From Epiperipatus broadwayi (lineage: Eukaryota; Onychophora; Udeonychophora; Euonychophora; Peripatidae): a stretch of DNA of 64,000 bases. How positions within the stretch are numbered: position 1 is the first letter of the stretch; each line of letters opens with the position of its first letter. A model generated the notes under the pieces. That model worked only from the letters and a program-made list of their open reading frames with translations, was not told where the DNA came from and made no database searches. Shown here piece by piece: positions 47,600-59,342 of this stretch. Location of the stretch: NCBI GenBank assembly GCA_028023455.1, contig JAQFVV010006221.1:9963011-10027010 (forward strand). Reading direction: 5' to 3'. The position numbers were made by a program, and so were the translations under genes.

Positions 47600-50050
47600 T
47601 GACAGGGTCAAAGGTCAATGCCATTACGAATAAAGAGAAATATTTTGATTTATTTCTCAGAGCAGAAACATGAAATGCTGAATATTGATTATTGTGAACT
47701 CTTCAAGATATCAAAATAGGTCAGTACTTTCAAGAAGTTACCAAAGTTTAAAATTTAGCTGTTATCAAAAGTAAGGGTTGAAATTAAGAATTGGAATGCT
47801 TACAATTCAATAATGGATGATAATTTACAGGTGTGTATTTTTAACAGATCATAGATTAGTACATTGCAATATGAAAATGCCAGTGAAAGCAAAAAATAAA
47901 ACTTACTCTAAACATATTGGTAAAAATTTGATGATCACTTTATAAAAGAATCTTCTAACAGTGTTGAATTTTAATAGTTCCTAAACATTCAAATTTTTAC
48001 TTTAATCATTCAAAGTAGTTATATTATTTTTTGGAAAAATAATTCATCCAATTTTATACAAAACCTCATTTGTGTATATTTTTCCATAGGTCAGCAATTA
48101 GTACAATCCAATATTGAAATGATAATGTAATTAAGAAATAGAATCTATTCTGAATATATTGCTAAGAAACGTGATGTTTTCTTTAAAAAAAAAAACATTT
48201 TGTCATCACATGATCACTATCTCTTATATTACCACATAATTGTTATTAAACAAGGCAAAACTCTCCATAGAGTAGTGCCACCCTGTGCCAACCAAAGTAA
48301 TCAATGGCTGCCAGAAGCCTTGTGCATAAAATCCTTAGATAGGCACTAGATAGGAATTTTATGCACAAGCCTTCTCGCATCCATTGATTACTCTGATTGG
48401 CACAGAGTGGCACTACTGTATGGAGAGTTTTGCCTTGTTTAATAAAAAATTTTCATACTAAGTTTTAATATTTGTTATACATTAAAATTTTCAATTTTTT
48501 TCATTCAGTTGATTATATGACAACTGTTTATTTTTTAAAAATAATTAATCTAAAAGTAGGAAATTTAGTTGAACAGGTAAGTATCTAATAATGTGTTTTT
48601 GGAAGGGCAGTGCAGTGAATAAAAAGAAACTGCATAATATTGGATTCCACAGTTAAAATTTAACTTGAAGTATTCTTTTTTAAACTTTTAGATATATTGA
48701 TAAAGACAAATGATATTAAAAATTGAATTGCAGAATAATACCTGATATTATTATGTACAATTTAAGGCACAAATCCTATGTTCAAAAAGGTCACAAAAAC
48801 AAAGCTTTTATTTTTATAGCTAGTGTTATAACATTATACGTACCAATAAAAAAAAAGCCAAGATTTTATTCTTGAAGATTTTAAAGCATGTTTTATTAAG
48901 AACAATAATTTATGACCTAAATCTATAAGAAAGAATAACATTGACCCCGTAAATATGTGAATGATCTTTGTTACTGAGTTTTTATACAACACAAGGATTA
49001 ATTATCATGGATATCTTGTTTAAGCCAAAAAAAAAAAAAATTTGGGGGGATAAATCTATTCCCAAAATAACAGAATTTTATATTATGTTTAATTAGGAAT
49101 CAAAATGTAAAAGCATCCAGTATTAGAGATTACTTATAGGTAATTATTTCTGAAACATAATAGGTTAATATGATTCCACATTAAAATGATAGTAAAATTA
49201 ACAAATGGACTCTAATCCAAAAATATTAAAAATTGTGATAGATATTCTTTGAAAGAACCTTCTATAGATGCTCAGTTGTAATAATGGTTAAGTGTTAAAT
49301 TTTCCAATTTAATCATTCAATATGATAATGTTTCTTAATAATTTGATTTAATAGATATATATCATCCTCTTCATTTATCTAAATAACAGAGTAGGTTTGA
49401 AATTCCGTAATCAATATAGAAATGACTGTCAAAATATTTAAGTTATTAATGAATTAAGACTACAAAGAAGATATTCTAATTTGGTAATCATGATCACTTT
49501 GGATTTTTGTGCATATAAACAGCAGTAACAGAGTCTAAAAACAAGTTCTTGACATTTTTGAATCAATGGACCTCTCTCTGTCATTAATAACAGCAATATT
49601 CTAATTACTAACTCTTTTAGGTTTAAGCTTGATATGATTTAAAACTTTTTAAAAATGGAAAAGGTGTGGAACCTAATGGAATCCATGGAAGCTTTTAAAA
49701 TATATTTTAATTTTAAAACTGACTTTATTAATAATATATAGATCTTAATGATGTGCAATCAGATCTTAAGAATTTCTGAATTGTTATAATTTATAAAAAG
49801 CAAAATGGTAAAGAAAAGACTGCAGTAAATATTATTATGGCTACAGCAAAAATAACTTGTAAATATTTTGTTGAATAAATTTCTTCCACTTATAGGATAA
49901 TTATGTACTTCAGGCATACTTTTTGGATCTGTTAATCAAAAAGGTTTATGCCAATGTTTGAAATTAGTTGGTTAATCATTACAGTTTATTCATAAAGATG
50001 CTATAAGAAGAAATTTATTACTGACAGTAGCTCAGACATTTTAAATGAAA
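47600..50050 (+). pseudogene. Decayed non-LTR retrotransposon, probably RTE-like
   Basis: Plus-strand fragments occur in the expected order. TDHRLVHCNMKMP (about 47842-47880) resembles the SDHRLV end of AP-type endonucleases. LFKNGKGVEPNGIHGS (about 49645-49692) resembles the K-NGKAPGPDGI start of the reverse transcriptase. IYKKQNGKEKTAVNI with, in another frame, LVNILLNKFLPLI (about 49790-49895) resembles the IYKKGD...NYRGISLL...ILLNRL region. Everything is interrupted by stops. A family-B element (48204-48445) sits inside. The assignment rests on motif resemblance only. Confidence 0.45.
48204..48445. mobile_element. Family-B foldback retroposon
   Basis: Read in the reverse orientation to the copy at 41301. 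It starts CATCACATGATCACTATCTC, then ACAAGGCAAAACTCTCCATA, CAAAGTAATCAATGG and GCCTTGTGCATAAAATCC. It returns as GGAATTTTATGCACAAGC, CCATTGATTACTCTGATTGG and GGAGAGTTTTGCCTTGTTTA. The centre is near 48335. Confidence 0.85.
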
Positions 50051-50312
50051 ACTGACGTTTAAAAAACAGTATGAATAGACTCCAACATTGTTTCCTATTT
50101 TTTTGAACAATGACTGTTTTTCATAAAAGAGTTATAAATATCTATAACAGGTTTGATAGTATTTTTAATTTGAATGATTTAAAAAATAAAAAATAAAACA
50201 GGTATTACCATAATAATTATTTAATAAATTATTAAAGTAATTCTTATATAAAAACTAGGTTATTGTCAGTTAGGTGAACTGTGGCCACTAGGTGACACTG
50301 CAGTACCATCAA

Positions 50313-51310
50313 GAACTATATGGAAAGGAGTTGCAGTAGCAGGATTAACATATGGTAATGATGCATTATATGTTAGTAAAAAGATATTAGATTACTTAAA
50401 AAAAGCTCAAAGGGAAGTAGGAAGACATACATTGGATGCAGAAATATGGACAGCAAGGGAGGCAATTCAAGAAAAAATGGGATGGTCAAGTTTTCATATG
50501 AGAGATGCAAAAAGAAAAATGACAATGTTTGGTAGATTGCAGTTTATGGATAATAAAAGAATAGCTAAAATAGTATTTAATTGGGTTATGAGTAAAGGGC
50601 AGGTAGCAAGATGGGTGAAAAAGGTAATATGGTATGCAAAAGATTTGAATAAGGAATTTATATCAGTATATTTGTACAAAAAATGGGATGATTGTGTTAA
50701 GAGGATTATTGAGTGTTATAGTAGTAAGGAATGGGATAAAAGAATAAATTTATTAATAAAGACTATGGAGTTAGAGAGATGGAGAAATAGTATGGAGAGT
50801 AAAAAGAGTTTAAATATATATATAGAAATAAACAGAATATTAGGTGTGAGTTAATATATGATAATAGTAAGGAAAGTAGTTTATTGTTTAAGGCTTGAAT
50901 GGAATCTTTAGCTACTAAAGAATATACATGTAAATGGAAAAATATGGGAGATTTATTTTGTAAATTATGTAAGGAAGGAATAAAAAATATTAGGCATTTG
51001 TTAATTGAATGTAAATGTTTGAAAACAGAAAGGGTACATATAATGAAGTTGTGGAAATATAAATATGAAAAGAGTGATTATACAGAAAGTGAATTATTGG
51101 TTTTTATGCTGGCTTGGGAAAAGATAAGGGAGATTTAGATATAAAGGTTATAGAGTTGACCAAGATTATGTTGAGGAAATGGGATAGAACAGATTATGGG
51201 TAAATTTAGAGTAGGGAATGTAAAATAAAGTGGCTAACAGGTTTATCTGGGCATAATTGCTGAGATATTCTTGACTTTGTTTAAGGAGAAGCCATAATAC
51301 ATCACATCAC
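50313..51310 (+). mobile_element. 5'-truncated LINE with CATCA-type tail, copy 2
   Basis: It matches copy 1 from the IWKGVAVAGLTYGND segment (about 50317) to the CATCACATCAC tail. Frames at 50432-50854 and 50899-51138 together cover the C-terminal region, including the CCHC finger CKLCKEGIKNIRHLLIEC. Breaks are a stop after GVS near 50854 and further stops near 50900. Unlike copy 1 it has no internal tandem duplication. Confidence 0.85.
50432..51138 (+). pseudogene. LINE polyprotein C-terminal part, broken
   Basis: The first frame carries IWTAREAIQEKMGWSSF and the helical FGRLQFMDNKRIAK region, then the WDDCVKRI block. The second frame carries EYTCKWKNMGDLF and the CCHC finger (about 50957-51011). 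It ends in a stop after KIREI near 51138. No catalytic residues of the reverse transcriptase remain. Close similarity to copy 1 suggests that both insertions come from one source lineage. Confidence 0.8.
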
Positions 51311-52249
51311 CAAGAAACATGCAAGCGATAATTTTTCTATCCAAAAATCACTGAAATCGTACATGTTATCGACAACTATCAATTTTTTTAAATATTTCTC
51401 CATTGTATAAAAGTTATATACAATATTATAGTGATTATGGTTCAGATACCAGAATTTATGGATAAAATGAAATTATATTATTAAATACATTTTTAATACC
51501 CATAAATAATGCCATGTATATAAAGGTTGAAAATGTGTATAGTGCATATACACACATACATAAATATGGTTCATATTATAAGTGAATTATGAATTTAAAA
51601 ATATTAATGGAGATTGTTGATATGAATGACTATTGAATATATATAATCAACCACTCTTTTCCTTATATAATGTAATTTCAATATTTGATGAAAAAATTAT
51701 GAATTGCATGATTTTTTTAAATAAACTAATTAAATTAAATTATATCATTTGGTAAGCTTGGGAAAAACATTTCTATAACTTTTTTTTTTATCATTTGTTA
51801 TAGTTATTATGCAAAACTTGAGATGTTTTCACAGTATATTATTTTGATTGGTGAATATATATATATCTGGAAATTTTTTAGAACAGTTTATACAACCCTT
51901 GATCTTTCACATTAGTTGTGCTGCATTTTTTAAAATATTAAATTTTTAATCTTGAGTTAATCCGTTTTATATCATTCGTATTTTTTCAGTTATTATTTTT
52001 ATTATCAATAGTAAATGTAGATGTTATTAAGCAATATGGACTTGTTTTGATAAATCATATGAATGGTATTCTGCTTATTAATAAAATTTGCTATATAGTA
52101 TAGAGGAGTAGTTTATGACTGCACTCTCCAATATGATTTAACTATTTATACAACAAGTGATAATTCACATAAGTTTTGCAACAATTTGAAAAATATATGT
52201 CACTATAATCAACTATTATTGAAATACTGTTATATTATTACCATTTCAC
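51311..52249. other. AT-rich DNA, nothing recognised
   Basis: No supported feature. Confidence 0.4.
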
Positions 52250-52263
52250 AGTATAGATATTAG

Positions 52264-52768
52264 GGTATATGAGCACAGACTTTCACATGACCCACCACTC
52301 TCCACACTATTTCATAACACTGATATACTTGAACACATGTATGTTGAAAAGATAAATAATCACCAATATATGTATTTTGTGTTAAACCAGCACCTTAGGT
52401 CAACATGGGTGTGACAAGAATTTTGGACTCAGGGTGGCCTTTGAGCATTCCATCATCAGATTTTCAATTGGATGGACAGTTGAAGAGTTGGAGTGTAGAG
52501 TAGATTGAAGCCTGTCCATTAAAGTATGAGGATTGGCTATCTTAATATGTATCTGAGCACTTATAGCATATATGTGTAGAGATAGTAATCTGGACCAACT
52601 GATGATTGCTGTTTTTGCATGAAATATGTATATTAGTGATTATTTATCTTTTCAACATGTATGTGTTCAAGTGTATCAGTGTGGTGGGTTGTGTGAAAGT
52701 CTGTGCTCATATACTCTATATATTACATATATAGACATAGGTATATAATAACCCTGTGTATTTCAGTT
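52264..52768. mobile_element. Family-A foldback retroposon, 505 bp
   Basis: Flanked by AGTATAGATATTAG (52250-52263) and AGTATAGGTATTAG (52769-52782), a 14-base duplication with one mismatch. Left arm: GGTATATGAGCACAGACTTT, GAACACATGTATGTTGAAAA. The right arm is its inverse (TTTTCAACATGTATGTGTTC, GAAAGTCTGTGCTCATATAC). The unique middle has CACCTTAGGTCAACATGGG. The 3' end is CTGTGTATTTCAGTT. Confidence 0.9.
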
Positions 52769-53241
52769 AGTATAGGTATTAGTAATATGATGTTAAGAAA
52801 CAAATAATAAGGATAAGACAAAATAAGAGAAAGACAAAAAAGATATAGACTGTTGTGAAGGGTTATTAGTGGAAATATTAAAATTAATGCAGAAGTTTCT
52901 GAAAATCCCAAATTAGCTACATGTAACTAACACAACTCTTTCACTAAATGAAAAAGTAGAGAATGGGCCAGCTATACTCTAGCTTGGATGGTATATAAGC
53001 ATTGAAAGTTATTGATGCACTATGACACAGAGCATGAATTTTATATATTTAATTAAATGCTCATATGTGATCCAAACTAATGTACAAGGGGCTCATTCTG
53101 TACTTTTCATTTATGGAATTGTATTAGTTTACATATAGCTTACTTGGGTTTCCCTGTAATTTTCAAATTTCATTTACATTTGAGCTATCACAATTACTAT
53201 TTAATGGTAAGGTCATGAAAGATTTCAGAGTAATAAGGGAG

Positions 53242-54125
53242 ATATATCAAATTTATTAAGTGTAAGCAAATAACATTGTAACAACATGAAAGCTAAAACC
53301 TTCAAAAGATGCGCTTTAAACATGCTTATGTGACAGCCAATCAGATGTAATAATGACTGGACGTGGAATTCTTAATTCTAAAACACAAGCCAGAACTATA
53401 AGAAAAAGATGGGGCCACATCATGCTATATATAAATAAGCCAGACTCATGCATTTCAAACTAAGAGTGTGAAGATTAAAATACCTTCACATTTAATTCAC
53501 TAAATATTATATATAAATAAACAACACAAAATCTTTCGATTTACTATGAAGCAATTTCAAATCTAATAAAATGATGGCAACAAATGTAAATATATCAAAT
53601 TTATTAAGCACAAGCAGATAACATTGTAATAACATGAAAGCTAAAACCTTTGAAATATGTGTTTTAGAATTAAGAGTTCCATATACAGTCATTATTACAT
53701 CTGATTGGCTGTTACATAAGCATGTTTAAAGCACATCTTTCAAAGTTTTTAGCTTTCATGTTATTACAATGTTATCTGCTTGCACTTAATAAATTTGATA
53801 TATTTACATTTGTTACTATCATTTCATTAGATTTGAAAATTGCTTTGTAGTAAATCAAAAGATTTCATGTTGCTTATTTATATATAATATTTAGTGAATT
53901 AAATGTGAAGGTATTTTAAGCTCCACACTCTTAGTTCAAAATGCTTGAGTCTGGCTTAGTTATATATAAATTTAAGCATAGAAGAAGGTGGTCCCATCTT
54001 TTTCTTATAGTTCTGGATTGTGTTTAAAATTAAGAGTTCCACATGCAGTCATTATTACATCTGATTGGCTGTCACATAAGCATGTTTAAAGAGCATCTTT
54101 CGAAGGTTTTAGCTTTCGCGTTATC
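53242..54125. mobile_element. Large palindromic insertion, 884 bp
   Basis: Perfect 13-base repeats AGTAATAAGGGAG flank it (53229-53241 and 54126-54138). The inside has the arrangement X-Y-x then X'-Y'-X', where primes mark inverse copies. X is seen at 53242-53360, a partial x at 53587-53660, X' at 53690-53812 and again at 54031-54125. Shared blocks include ACATGAAAGCTAAAACC, CCAATCAGATGTAATAATGA and AACTATAAGAAAAAGATGG. No similarity to families A, B or C. A minus-strand frame at 53507-53692 is not a gene. Confidence 0.85.
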
Positions 54126-54309
54126 AGTAATAAGGGAGTTATAATTAACTGTTCTGTGTGGCTCAGCACTGCCATATAATGAAAGTCTCAAGTGCCTGCA
54201 TGATTTAATAATGTCATAAAGTGGTAGACTAAGAGTCAAACTTTATAGATTAAACAACTTGTCAATTGCAGTGCTTGATTATTACATGAGCTTCTTAATA
54301 TCTGACTGC

Positions 54310-54415
54310 CCAATTACTTATTAATACAGAAGCAAACTCTTTATAAGTACCACCACTTACTGCAAGCCTTGGTAATCAATGGATATAAGTACAGACAATG
54401 GTGATCATGTGAGGT
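54310..54415. mobile_element. Degraded family-B fragment
   Basis: CAAGCCTTGGTAATCAATGG and ACAATGGTGATCATGTGAGG resemble the TCAATGG and GTGATCATGTGATG blocks of family B. The middle is missing. Confidence 0.55.
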
Positions 54416-55570
54416 TGGTGGATTTTAAATTCTTTACTAACCATTCAATTGTTTATTAAGAAAAAGGCCCCATTGTGGTTTAAAGGCATGACAGAATAGC
54501 AGACTCTAGAGGTAAAAGTCTATAAACCATAGGTCAGTTCAGTCACTATCAGTTCTCAAACATTATATAATCTCTTGAGTGAAAACGATCACGTGAGCCC
54601 ATGTTTTGTCATTATATTTCTTATAGACTTTCAATTTAACTTTTTTTTTTGATGTCGTAAAAAATTAAAATATAATTTTTTTTTGCTTATTTTATTATTG
54701 TAGTATATTTTAGACAAAATATTTTTTTAAGACTCTATGTCGTTATTTATAACTTTATATATCTCCATCAATCTAAAATGCGTTTCTATTGTATGTGCGT
54801 ATTAGTACATAAACTTTGTCTAATTAAAGAAAAAAGTAATTTGATAAAATTAATAACGTAAAATATTAGTATTTATCAGCGTTATCTTTTTTTAATTTGA
54901 ATATCAAGAATAATAGAGGCAATTGTTTTAACACAAAGAACAAGTGCTGATTTAATGGTTTTGGTATTAGCGAAGTCTCACTATAAAAGGTTACCGCAGA
55001 ATGATAAAACCGAAAAAAAAAAAATCTCATTTATTTGACATAGCAGCTTCATTTTTGTAAACATTTAAGCAGCATCAGATGCTAGTAAATCACATTTTAT
55101 CTGCTTACTAATGATGGTGGAATAGAAGGCAGACATGAGATTAACAACTCGTTTGTTCTATCCTCACTTTCATTATCAAGCAGAGTTGTGACCTCTTCAA
55201 AAAAGGCTGGAATGATTAGAAACTATGTACAATGAAAAAATTAGAAATGGGAATGGCATTTTAAAAAATAAAAGTATATATTAAAATAAGATCATTATAA
55301 ATTTAAGCATTAAGTAAAAAGAAAACATATTAAAAATTAAATTGTTTTAATAAAGAATAGTAATATAATATTATACATATTATTAGTTTTTAAAACTATA
55401 AAATCTTTACAAAAATATTTTAAATTAAAACATACATTATTTAATATAAAAGTTATCCTCTCTTTCTAAAAGAGATTTACTGGTATGCAAATTAGAAGAT
55501 GTGAGCAGTAGATAAAAATATACAAATCATCAACACTGAAAATTAATAACATGCAACAGCAGGATATACC
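54416..55570. other. AT-rich DNA, nothing recognised
   Basis: No supported feature. Confidence 0.4.
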
Positions 55571-55582
55571 AAAATTAATAAC

Positions 55583-55899
55583 AGTAGGAAATTCTTCGTA
55601 TAGTATTGATACCCAGTGCAACCAATGGATGGAAGGTTTGTGCATGAAATCCCTATCTAGTATCTATTCATCCAATATCCCCAGACTAATCTCTAGCTTG
55701 TGATGGTCAGCAGTGAGTTAGGATCTAGTCTGTAATACTGGATGAGTAAGCAATAGTTAGGAGTTTTATGCACAAAACTTCTTGCGTCCATTGATTTGCT
55801 TGCAATGGATAACGCAACTATATGGAAAGTTTCTACTGCTATTAACAGCTTGTGAAGGCATAGGAAGTTGTGATCATGTAATGTTTTGATGGGTTTATA
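55583..55899. mobile_element. Family-B foldback retroposon, 317 bp
   Basis: Perfect 12-base repeats AAAATTAATAAC flank it (55571-55582 and 55900-55911). Arms: TGCATGAAATCCCTATCTAG and CCAATATCCCCAGACTAATC at the left; ATCTAGTCTGTAATACTGGA and GGAGTTTTATGCACAAAACT at the right. It ends AAGTTGTGATCATGTAATGTT. Confidence 0.85.
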
Positions 55900-56239
55900 A
55901 AAATTAATAACTTGAGAAAATCATTTAGAAGGTCACAAACCAAACTGAATATAGCATCAATGTGGAAAGTTCAGTGATAGTCATAGTATCTTCAAAGTAA
56001 AATATGTCTTGGTAATCTTATCATAAATCTTATCAACAGACAAATGTGTTTAAAAGAATCATAACTATAACTCTACACAAAATTTATTAGTCTATGAAAT
56101 AAATGACAACCAATGTGCATCAATATATATAAAACAATTGGATTTATAGTGGTAGTCACTACATGAAAATATTAGCAAATGTAATGTAGAGATTGATGTA
56201 GTGGGCAAAATGTTCTATATCACATTATTGACATATTGA

Positions 56240-56448
56240 ACCACACAGCACATGATCATCATCTCTTATACTACACATAATTGTTATTAAACAAGGCAAA
56301 ACTCTCTCCATACAGTAGTGCCAGCCTGTGCCAAACAGAATAATCAATGGATCCATTGATTACTCAGTTTGGCACAGGGTGGCACTACTGTAAGGAGAGA
56401 ATGTTTGGCACAGGGTGGCACTACTGTATGGAGAGATTTTTGCCTTGT
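56240..56448. mobile_element. Family-B foldback retroposon with repeated arm
   Basis: Perfect 15-base repeats TTATTGACATATTGA flank it (56225-56239 and 56449-56463). Read in reverse orientation: CACATGATCATCATCTCTTA, ACAAGGCAAAACTCTCTCCA, then AATCAATGGATCCATTGATT as a tight palindrome centre. A segment GTTTGGCACAGGGTGGCACT occurs twice in tandem (about 56359 and 56404). The central family-B body is deleted. Confidence 0.9.
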
Positions 56449-56463
56449 TTATTGACATATTGA

Positions 56464-57544
56464 TTAAAGATTACTGCAAAAGTACAAATTTCTGTAAAAA
56501 ATTGATGGTGAAAGTATTCCCAGGATATTCCATCATGAATCAAAAAAGAAGATCAAATATAAAAAGAGTGGCACTGGAGTTATTTTGCAAATAAATCCTA
56601 CTGGTTGGACACATATATGCCAACATAAAAAAATGTTCAGTAGTGATATACAATTCTGTAGACACTGGGGAATGTTGATTCAATATTTGATAATAATACA
56701 ATCCCAGATAAAATTCAGTTACCCAACACAACTGGTATCAGAGATCTTTGGATGGGATGTCATAAGGTATAGCAGGTATAGTCTTTTTTTAGTCATATTG
56801 CAGAATAATTTATAACAATACACTATCAAATTGCATAAGTTTGTCTTCAAAAATTGAGTGATTTCTTACTCAATTTTACAAGTGGACTTCTCACATATTG
56901 TATAATATTGGAATATTATTGAACAATGTCTGTATTTCCACAAGCAAATCACAAGGTCAAAAAATATAGAAATAAATAATCCTAAGCAATTTAGCGCAAA
57001 AGTATATATAATGAGAGACTTACGAGCTAAGGGTTTCTGAATTAATCCATATCTGACTAAAATAAAATAAACCATGGGTAATCAGTTGAATGAAACTATT
57101 GTATTAAATCTGTTATTTAACTTTCCAAGCATCTAAAAAACATTTTTATTTTATAGAAACATTTGAAAATTCATTATCATTTATATCTTGCAACACTATT
57201 AGGATATCACTCTGTGATACATGATTGATTTCATAACACAAACTATTAAAGCTACAGCAGAATTTCATCTAACTAATGTAATGATTCTTAAACTTTTTGA
57301 TGATGTGGAATAATTTTGATTATAAATAAGTTTTGTGGATTGCCAAAATTGTTAGCTATATACAAGGCATTTGACTCATACAATCAACAATATAAGCATT
57401 AATGTATTTGTAATTAAAAACTATGTATTACAGACTATTTAGCAGTAAATATGTTAATTAAAATGATTATTGTTTCCAAAATTTATAATTAATATAACTA
57501 TTCTATTATATGTAAAAAAAAACACCAATTTATATTAATTTTAG
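56464..57544. other. AT-rich DNA, nothing recognised
   Basis: No supported feature. Confidence 0.4.
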
Positions 57545-57549
57545 CGGTA

Positions 57550-57672
57550 TGTGATGCGATGTATTATGGCTTCTCTTTAAACGAAGTCAAGAATATCTCA
57601 GCAATTATGTGATGTGATGTGATGTGATGTATTTGGCTTCTCCTTAAACGAAGTCAAGAATATCTCAGCAAC
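57550..57672 (-). repeat. Duplicated LINE 3' terminus
   Basis: Two successive units (57550-57605 and 57606-57672) each contain a GATGT-type tail, GGCTTCT(C/T)(C/T)TTAAACG and AAGTCAAGAATATCTCAGC. The inner unit is followed by the regular element body. Other copies have a single terminus. Confidence 0.85.
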
Positions 57673-58259
57673 TTTGCCCAGATAAACCTGTTAGCCACTT
57701 TATTTTCCATTCCTCACTCTAAGTCTTTCCATATTCTGCCCCATCCCATTTCCACAACATAATCTTTTTCAACTCTATGGCCTTTAAATCAAAATCCCCC
57801 TTATCTTTTCGCAAATCCAGCATAAAAACTACTAACTCACTTTCTGTATTGTCACTTTGTTCATACCTATTCTCCCATAACTTCTTTATCTGTACCCTTT
57901 CTGCTTTCAAGCATTTACATTCAATCAACAGATGCCTAATATTTTCTATACCTTCCTTACACAATTTGCACACTAAATCACCCATAGTTTTCCATTTACA
58001 TGTATATTCTCTTGTTGCTAAAGATCCCATTCGAGCCTTAAACAATAAACTACTTTCCTTACTATTATCATAAATTAACTTGCTTCCAATATTCCGTTTA
58101 CTTCTATATATATATTTAAACTCTTCTTACCCTCCATACTACTTCTCCATCTCTCCAACTCCCTATTTTTTATTAATGCTTCTATTCTTTTATCCCATTC
58201 CTTACCACTATAACACTCAACAATCCTCCTAACACAATCATCCCACCTTTTATACAAGT

Positions 58260-58299
58260 ATACCGATATAAATTCTTTTTATACCGATGTAAATTCTTT
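58260..58299 (-). repeat. 20-base tandem duplication inside LINE
   Basis: ATACCGATATAAATTCTTTT is followed by ATACCGATGTAAATTCTTTA. It shifts the frame between the KEFTSV and KRWDDCV segments. Confidence 0.85.
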
Positions 58300-59202
58300 A
58301 TCCAAATCTTTTGCATACCGCATTACCTTTCTCACCCATCTTGTTACCTGCCCTTTACTCATAACCCAATTAAACACTATTTTGACTATTCTTTTACTAT
58401 CCATAAACTGCAACCTACCAAACATTTTCATTTTACTTTTTGCATCTCTCATATAGAAACTTGACCATCCCATTTCTCCTTGAATTGCCTCCTTTGCTGT
58501 CCACATCTCTGCATCAAATGCATGTCTTCCTACTTCCCTTTGTACTTTCTCTAAATAATCTAAAATCCCTTTACTAACACATAATGCATCATTACCATAT
58601 GTTAACCCTGCTACTGCAACTCCCTTCCATACAATTCTAGCTACATCATATTTATTATATGAAAATACTGTTAGTTTCTTTACCAAACCTTTTCTTTTCT
58701 TTGCTTCATTTACCAATTTTTTCTCCCATTCAACCAAGCAATTTTCCTGATTACATAAGATGATTACCAAATACCTATATCTATCCACCACACTTAACTT
58801 TATATCCCCCAATAAAAAAACTACATCCTCCCTTTCCCCAGTATTAACCATCATTATATTTGACTTTTCTTCACTAAATTTAATCCCCATCTCTTTACCC
58901 ACCCTTGCACATGTCCTCAACATAATATCCATATCTTCTCTTCTTTCTGCACATAAAAAGATATCATCTGCAAAAAAAAAGACTCGATAAAGTATATACT
59001 CCTTTGCCACCTATTAATGGTATCTCTACCCCTCTTCCTAGTCTTTCTATTGCTTTTTCCATTTCACTCAAAAACAACAAAAACAAAATTGGTGACATAG
59101 GGCATCCTTGCCTTAATCCCACTCCATTTTTAATTTTAACTGATTCTATATCCCCTACTTGATAAGTATAATAATTATTTTCATATAATTTCTTAATAAT
59201 AT

Positions 59203-59342
59203 TTACTAAAGCTTCATCCATTCCCAAATTGGCTAATCTTACCCATAATCTATTTCTATTTACTCTATCATATTACTAAAGCTTCATCCATTCCCAAATT
59301 GGCTAATCTTACCCATAATCTATTTCTATTTACTCTATCATA
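59203..59342 (-). repeat. 70-base tandem duplication inside LINE
   Basis: A segment starting TTACTAAAGCTTCATCCATT occurs twice with a period of 70 bases and no visible difference through TTTACTCTATCAT. It shifts the frame after motif A. Near-identity of the two units suggests a recent event. Confidence 0.9.
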
